This document shows positions 59,543 to 64,000 of a stretch of DNA of 64,000 nt, piece by piece (positions within the stretch are counted from its first letter, which is position 1; the number at the start of each line of letters is the position of its first letter). Source of the stretch: Phycisphaerales bacterium (GTDB lineage: Bacteria; Planctomycetota; Phycisphaerae; Phycisphaerales; SM1A02); contig SIAR01000001.1 in NCBI GenBank assembly GCA_009691705.1, forward strand, positions 62,001 through 126,000. Direction: 5' to 3'. A program made the position numbers and the translations under genes. The notes beneath the pieces were generated by a model that searched no databases, was not told the DNA's origin, and was given only the letters and a program-made list of their open reading frames with translations.

Positions 59543-60970
59543 TCATCTGCCATCGCCGACCAGCCGCTCGTGTAGCGGAATCCTCTGCTCGACTGGTGTC
59601 TCTGGATGTGGCCAAAGTGACTTCAACGCTTCGTGCACGAGCAAGTTGTTCACTGTGAAGCGACTCCCCATCGCGATCATCTGTTCAAGGTGTCGGCGCG
59701 CGACTCGTGCCGTGAGAATCGAGTGTTGTTCGTCGTAATCGCGGGCGGTCACCGTTGCACGCGATTCGAGATAGTCGACCGCTCGCCCGTCTCGCAGCGG
59801 AATACGCAACACAACCTCGCGCACATCGCCAAGCATCGACTCAAGCACCCGTGCCCGCAGGACATCGAACCCATCCCCGGTCACTGCCGAGATCGCAATC
59901 GCAGTGGCCTCACGCTGTTCCCACTGCGCGAGCGATGTTGGTGCGTCACTCGCCGACGCTGGCAAGAGGGCGAGTTTGTCGACCTTGTTCAGCACGACGA
60001 TGCGGGGTTGCGTGTTGGCGCCGATACTGTCGAGCACTTCGCGCACAGTGGTGAGTTGCGCCTCGGCGCGGGGATCGGCAGCATCGACCACTAGCAGCAG
60101 CAAGTGTGAGTGCACAGTCTCTTCTAGTGTTGCGCGAAAGCTCGCGACAAGGTGGTGCGGAAGCCTTTGAATGAAACCGACCGTGTCCGAAAGCAAGACC
60201 GTATTGGCCCCACCAACAGTCCAAGCTTCGGTGCGGGTTTGCAGGGTCGCAAAGAGTTGATCGTTGGCGAACGCGCCGCCCCGCGTCAGTGCATTGAAGA
60301 GCGTGCTCTTGCCGGCATTGGTGTATCCAACGATTCCCACGGTGAAGTGCTCTGCACAGCGCGCCTGCACCTCGCGACTCTTTCGCGCTTGTACCTCGGA
60401 CAGCTCGCGTTTCAGGGCAACGATTCGTCGCGACACCAGCCGCCGATCGATTTCGAGTTGCTGCTCGCCCGGACCGCGCGTTCCAACTCCCATCGGCGAT
60501 CCACCTGTGACTTGACCAAGGTGCGACCACATCGCCCGCAAACGGGGGGCGGTGTACTCGAGTTGGGCAATCTCAACCTGCAACTGCGCCGCGCGGGTAG
60601 TCGCCCGATTCGCAAAGATGTCGAGGATGAGTTCGCTGCGATCGAGCACCTTGCACGAGAGTTGTTTTTCTATGTTGCGCAGTTGGCTCGGACTCAAGTC
60701 GTGGTCAAAGATGACCACTCCCACGCGCAATTCTTTGACTGCCGCTTCTAGCTCGAGAATCTTTCCTTTACCGAAACAGGTGCGCCCATCCATCCCATGA
60801 CGAAACTGAATCATCTGACCAACAGGCTGAACGCCGGCAGTCTCGGCGAGAGCACGCAACTCGCTGAGCGGATCAGAACGGCTCGCAGACTCTTCGTCTG
60901 AATTCAAAATCACCGCGGCGAGCAGTGCCCGCTCAGACTGAATCGAACCATCTCGTAGACCTGTCTCCAT
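59543..60970 (-). CDS. hflX: HflX GTPase
   Basis: 475 residues. The N-terminal domain has GMDGRTCFGKGKILEL and VVIFDHDLSPSQLRNIEKQL, the coiled-coil region ATTRAAQLQVEIAQLEYTAPRLR and the glycine-rich MGVGTRGPGEQQLEIDRR. The G domain has GYTNAGKST (G1), DTVGFIQRLPHHLVASFRATLEE (G3) and NKVDKL (G4). It splits stalled or hibernating ribosomes; an hpf gene is also in the window. Divergent from tsaD with 41 bp between starts. Confidence 0.94.
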   Translation of the reverse strand: METGLRDGSIQSERALLAAVILNSDEESASRSDPLSELRALAETAGVQPVGQMIQFRHGMDGRTCFGKGKILELEAAVKELRVGVVIFDHDLSPSQLRNIEKQLSCKVLDRSELILDIFANRATTRAAQLQVEIAQLEYTAPRLRAMWSHLGQVTGGSPMGVGTRGPGEQQLEIDRRLVSRRIVALKRELSEVQARKSREVQARCAEHFTVGIVGYTNAGKSTLFNALTRGGAFANDQLFATLQTRTEAWTVGGANTVLLSDTVGFIQRLPHHLVASFRATLEETVHSHLLLLVVDAADPRAEAQLTTVREVLDSIGANTQPRIVVLNKVDKLALLPASASDAPTSLAQWEQREATAIAISAVTGDGFDVLRARVLESMLGDVREVVLRIPLRDGRAVDYLESRATVTARDYDEQHSILTARVARRHLEQMIAMGSRFTVNNLLVHEALKSLWPHPETPVEQRIPLHERLVGDGR

Positions 60971-61011
60971 CGTTCGGCGAGTCTACGCACCACCGGCGAT
61001 ACTCTGAAGCG

Positions 61012-62052
61012 ATGACCGCGCGTGTGATCTTAGGAATCGAAAGCAGTTGCGACGAGACGTCTGCGGCACTTGTGCGCGTCGCGGGCGAGTCGCTGCAGGT
61101 TCTCGCGTGCAACACCGCATCGCAAGACGAACTGCACGCCGAGTACCGCGGTGTTGTTCCAGAGATTGCGAGCCGTGCCCATCTTGATCGCATCATTCCG
61201 GTCGTTCGCAGTGCCTGCGCGGAAGCGCGAGTTTCGTTGCAACAACTCGCCGGAGTTGCGGTGGGGCATCGACCCGGTCTCATTGGATCGCTTCTCGTGG
61301 GAGTCAGCGCTGCCAAGTCGCTCGCGTGGGGGCTGAACGTTCCATTCGTTGGAGTGGATCACGTGCTGGCACATCTGATCGCCGGATTGCTCGATCACCC
61401 GCCGCTGGTCTGGCCGGCGATCGGACTCGTCGCATCGGGAGGACACACAAGTCTCTTTCGGATGCAGTCGCCACTCGACATCGCTCTGATCGGCGCGACC
61501 ATCGATGATGCAGCGGGCGAAGCGTTCGACAAGGGCGCAGCGATCCTCGGCATCGGTTATCCAGGAGGTGCGAGTCTCGACGCGGTTGCCGAGGCGGGAG
61601 ATGCCGCGCGCATTCCTCTCCCGATCACACGCCTGCCATCGCTCGATTTCTCGTTCAGCGGCGTCAAGACTGCGCTCGCACTTGCCGCAAAGAATCCAGA
61701 GCATGCCCACCGCACAGCTGACCTCGCGGCATCCTTTCGGCGCGTCATCATCGCGCAAGTGCTGCGCAATCTCGGCCGCGCCCTCGACGAGTACCCCGCC
61801 GCAACCGTGCTGGTCGGCGGCGGAGTCGCAGCGAATCGACTGCTTCGAAGGGATGCCGCCGCCTTGTGCCTCGAGCGTGGCGTCGCGCTTCGCATCGCAG
61901 ATCCGCGCTGGTGCACTGACAACGCGGCGATGATCGCAGGCGCTGGAGCACTTCGCATCGACCGCGGAGAATGTGATGGATGGGATATGACGGCCCAGCC
62001 ACTCTCGGCACTCGCGCGCGGACGGCGGGGTCCTCAAGCACGAATCCAATGA
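61012..62052 (+). CDS. tsaD: tRNA N6-adenosine threonylcarbamoyltransferase
   Basis: 346 residues from ATG 61012. It starts with the ASKHA motif [26 protein letters not shown] supplies the metal-binding His-x3-His, followed by [25 protein letters not shown] and [14 protein letters not shown]. It transfers threonylcarbamoyl to A37 of ANN-decoding tRNAs with TsaB/TsaE. The stop overlaps the release-factor-like gene (ATGA). Confidence 0.96.
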   Translation: MTARVILGIESSCDETSAALVRVAGESLQVLACNTASQDELHAEYRGVVPEIASRAHLDRIIPVVRSACAEARVSLQQLAGVAVGHRPGLIGSLLVGVSAAKSLAWGLNVPFVGVDHVLAHLIAGLLDHPPLVWPAIGLVASGGHTSLFRMQSPLDIALIGATIDDAAGEAFDKGAAILGIGYPGGASLDAVAEAGDAARIPLPITRLPSLDFSFSGVKTALALAAKNPEHAHRTADLAASFRRVIIAQVLRNLGRALDEYPAATVLVGGGVAANRLLRRDAAALCLERGVALRIADPRWCTDNAAMIAGAGALRIDRGECDGWDMTAQPLSALARGRRGPQARIQ

Positions 62053-62603
62053 GTGATAATCCCCCGTTCATCGACCCGAACTCGATCTTGGTATCCGGCG
62101 CACATCCCGCGCGCAGCGACGAGTTCTCGCTCTTGCGGGAATGCACGTTTACAACTGGGCGCGTCTCGGGTCCTGGTGGTCAACATCGCAACCGGGTCGA
62201 AACGGCAGTGTTCATCACCCACACCCCAACGGGTGTTGCAACGCAAGGCACCGAGCGCAGAAGTCAGATCGAAAACCGCGCGGCGGCAATCAAGCGGTTG
62301 CGCCTCTGTCTCGCAGTGCAAGTGCGCGCCCGACCCGCGCTGCCGATTGCGGCGAGCGCTCTGTGGTGCACACGACGGCGCGATCGTCGCCTCGTGATTG
62401 CGGCAGAGCATTCGGATTACCCAGCACTCCTCGCCGAGGCTCTCGACCTGGTGACATCGATGCGCTTCGACGTCGCAGGCGCCGCGGCGCTCTTGGACAT
62501 TTCCACAAGCCAACTCGTGCGATTGATTCGCATGAATAAGGCGGCTGGGGCAATCTTCACCGCCGGACGCAAGAGCGCGGGTTTGCGTCCATTGAGTGAT
62601 TGA
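62049..62603 (+). CDS. release factor-like peptidyl-tRNA hydrolase domain protein (GGQ)
   Basis: 184 residues. The RF-1/ArfB catalytic block is [23 protein letters not shown] with GGQ at 43-45, which positions water for peptidyl-tRNA hydrolysis. There is no codon-recognition domain, so it should act in ribosome rescue rather than normal termination. Instead of ArfB's basic C-terminal tail there is a helical region (about 115-184) with an HTH-like stretch [23 protein letters not shown]. It overlaps tsaD by ATGA. Confidence 0.8.
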   Translation: MSDNPPFIDPNSILVSGAHPARSDEFSLLRECTFTTGRVSGPGGQHRNRVETAVFITHTPTGVATQGTERRSQIENRAAAIKRLRLCLAVQVRARPALPIAASALWCTRRRDRRLVIAAEHSDYPALLAEALDLVTSMRFDVAGAAALLDISTSQLVRLIRMNKAAGAIFTAGRKSAGLRPLSD

Positions 62604-62624
62604 GTTCTGCGCTACCGTAGGGCG

Positions 62625-63824
62625 ATGATCGATTGTTCCCAGTTGAAATCGCTCATCGCGCGTGAACTCCCCTCACTGATCGCATTGCGTCACGATCTGC
62701 ATGCGCACCCAGAACTTGGACTCGAAGAACACCGCACCTCGCAGGTGATTCAGCGCGAACTAGCGGCCGCAGAAGTGGCCTTCGTCGCGCAGGTTGGCGG
62801 CGGCACTGGAGTCATCGGACATCTCCCCGGCGGCGCCGCAAAGGCAGTTGCGTTGCGCGCCGACATTGATGCCCTGCCAATCACAGAAGAGACCCGACTC
62901 CCCTACGCATCAACCTATGCGGGAGTCATGCATGCCTGCGGTCACGATGGACACACGACGATTCTCATCGGTGCAGCGCGCGTGCTTGCCAAACTCGCGG
63001 CGCAGAAGCCGCTTCCGCGCCCCGTGACGTTTGTCTTTCAACCGGCCGAAGAGAATCTCGGTGGAGCCTCGCGGATGATTGCCGATGGTTGCCTCACCGG
63101 CCGCATCGGTCCTGCGGTGAGCGATATCTACGCACTGCACGCTTGGCCGTGGCTCCCGCTGCATACGGTTGGAGTTCGTGTTGGACCGATCCTCGCTTCG
63201 ACCGATTCATTTACAGTTCATGTGCGTGGTCGGGGATCGCACGCCGCGTGGCCGCATCTCGCTCACGATCCAGCCATCGCACTTGCTGCAATCGTGACCG
63301 CCCTGCAAACAATTGTGAGTCGAACGGTCGATCCGACCCACGCGGTCGTGGTCTCAATCTGCACGATTCGCGCTGGAAATACGTTCAATGTGATCGCTGA
63401 GGATGGCATCCTGCAAGGCACTTTGCGCACGCTCGATCTCGCCGATCGCACCCACGCGATTGAACGCATTCATCACATCACCCACCACGGTGCGCGCATG
63501 CACGGTTGCGAGGCAACTGTCGATTTCAAGACCGGGTGCGCTGCCACCGTGAATGATGCAACCGCTACTGAGCAGGTGCGCGCCGCTGTGCGAGACGTCT
63601 CTGGAACAACGCTTGTGGAAATGCCAGTCGCATTCATGGGTGGGGAAGACTTTGCTTCCTATGGCGAACGTGTGGCTGCGAGTTTCTTTCTGCTCGGCAT
63701 TCAAGCGAACGATGCCTCTGCTCTGTCCGCGTTGCACCATCCGACATTCGACTTCAATGATGATGCCATTGGCGACGGCGTTGAGACGATGTGTCGCATC
63801 GCACTGGGCTCGCCGGGGCGTTGA
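62625..63824 (+). CDS. M20-family amidohydrolase (N-acyl-amino acid / IAA-amino acid hydrolase type)
   Basis: 399 residues. M20D signatures: RHDLHAHPELGLEEHRTS, ALRADIDALPITEE, HACGHDGHTT with metal ligands Cys105 and His107, FQPAEENLGGA, the lid/dimerisation domain with HAAWPHLAHDP, and MGGEDFASYGE. It hydrolyses N-acyl amino acids or related amides with two metals; the natural substrate is unknown. It starts 21 bp after the release-factor-like gene, so tsaD-RF-M20 may be one transcript. Confidence 0.88.
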   Translation: MIDCSQLKSLIARELPSLIALRHDLHAHPELGLEEHRTSQVIQRELAAAEVAFVAQVGGGTGVIGHLPGGAAKAVALRADIDALPITEETRLPYASTYAGVMHACGHDGHTTILIGAARVLAKLAAQKPLPRPVTFVFQPAEENLGGASRMIADGCLTGRIGPAVSDIYALHAWPWLPLHTVGVRVGPILASTDSFTVHVRGRGSHAAWPHLAHDPAIALAAIVTALQTIVSRTVDPTHAVVVSICTIRAGNTFNVIAEDGILQGTLRTLDLADRTHAIERIHHITHHGARMHGCEATVDFKTGCAATVNDATATEQVRAAVRDVSGTTLVEMPVAFMGGEDFASYGERVAASFFLLGIQANDASALSALHHPTFDFNDDAIGDGVETMCRIALGSPGR

Positions 63825-63883
63825 GCGAGTGCAACCTATCTTTTTCTGTTGATTCAAGCAGTTTCGACCGATAGCCTCTATGC

Positions 63884-64000
63884 ATGCGTTTCCGCCCCAT
63901 CAGTTGTGCCCTCCTTGCTTTCGCAGCAACGTCATCACTCTCTGCTGCGGATGAACCACGCGCGCGCCCGGCAGCGCCCGCCCCGAAAGCCCAGTTGCCG
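63884..64000 (+). CDS. secreted protein, 5' part only (runs off window)
   Basis: From ATG 63884 the frame stays open to the window end (39 codons). It encodes a signal peptide MRFRPISCALLAFAATSSLSAA followed by a Pro/Ala/Arg-rich stretch. Nothing more can be said about its function. It starts 60 bp after the M20 gene. Confidence 0.5.
   Translation, partial: MRFRPISCALLAFAATSSLSAADEPRARPAAPAPKAQLP

Overview
The window is about 60% GC, densely coded on both strands, and shows no insertion sequence, prophage or CRISPR array. It most likely comes from a planctomycete of the Phycisphaerae/Phycisphaerales type. The reasons are two secreted proteins ending in paired dockerin-like Ca-binding repeats (1530-3059 and 47405-48349), a pseudopilin with the planctomycete H-X9-DG motif (48346-49134), batD/batE-type genes, frequent GTG/TTG starts, weak Shine-Dalgarno sites and many 4-bp ATGA gene overlaps. 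The assignment is from gene content, not phylogeny.

Layout. 1-3.1 kb: 3' end of a batD-like gene, batE-like gene, tRNA-Ser, and a cysteine-module/dockerin secreted protein. 3.2-6.6 kb: rpoZ, a CLC channel coupled to rnpA, then yidD on the opposite strand behind an FAH-family hydrolase. 6.6-20 kb: a long minus-strand run with three consecutive SPFH genes, an ABC ATPase and permease and a large unrecognised membrane-anchored protein, flanked by a divergent second ABC permease and by two NfeD/ClpP-fold secreted proteins. 20-27.3 kb: cca, plsC, cmk and a TIM-barrel gene, divergent from gcvH and a LolCDE/MacB-like exporter pair. 27.3-35.3 kb: uvrB, uvrA, hotdog thioesterase, purN and a secreted TPR/metallopeptidase/PDZ protein. 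35.5-38 kb: hpf-ptsN-ptsH facing obgE-rpmA. 38-44.5 kb: a periplasmic protein, double GNAT, a divergent dnaA, a secreted helical-repeat protein and a DegT-fold protein lacking its PLP residues, then tRNA-Thr. 44.7-49.1 kb: a HEAT/pseudoreceiver secreted protein, then a cobalamin riboswitch in front of a dockerin protein and a pseudopilin. 49.2-56.4 kb: mutL, a metallophosphatase, nadE-ilvA-pckA, tRNA-His. 56.4-64 kb: nitrilase, sigma-like protein, tRNA-Phe, stand-alone MshEN protein, nuclease-like protein, hflX, tsaD-release factor-M20 hydrolase, and a truncated secreted protein.

How the parts fit. Much of the window is housekeeping: nucleotide excision repair (uvrAB) and mismatch repair (mutL), tRNA maturation (rnpA, cca, tsaD), ribosome assembly and rescue (obgE, hflX, hpf, release-factor-like), envelope lipid and lipoprotein handling, NAD, threonine and PEP metabolism. 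None of the four tRNA genes encodes its 3' CCA, which fits the cca gene present here. The most unusual parts are the SPFH-ABC-NfeD locus (6.6-20 kb), the B12-riboswitch-controlled surface protein/pseudopilin pair (47.2-49.1 kb), the PLP-less DegT homologue (43.3 kb) and the DnaA with an altered DNA-binding signature (40.2 kb).
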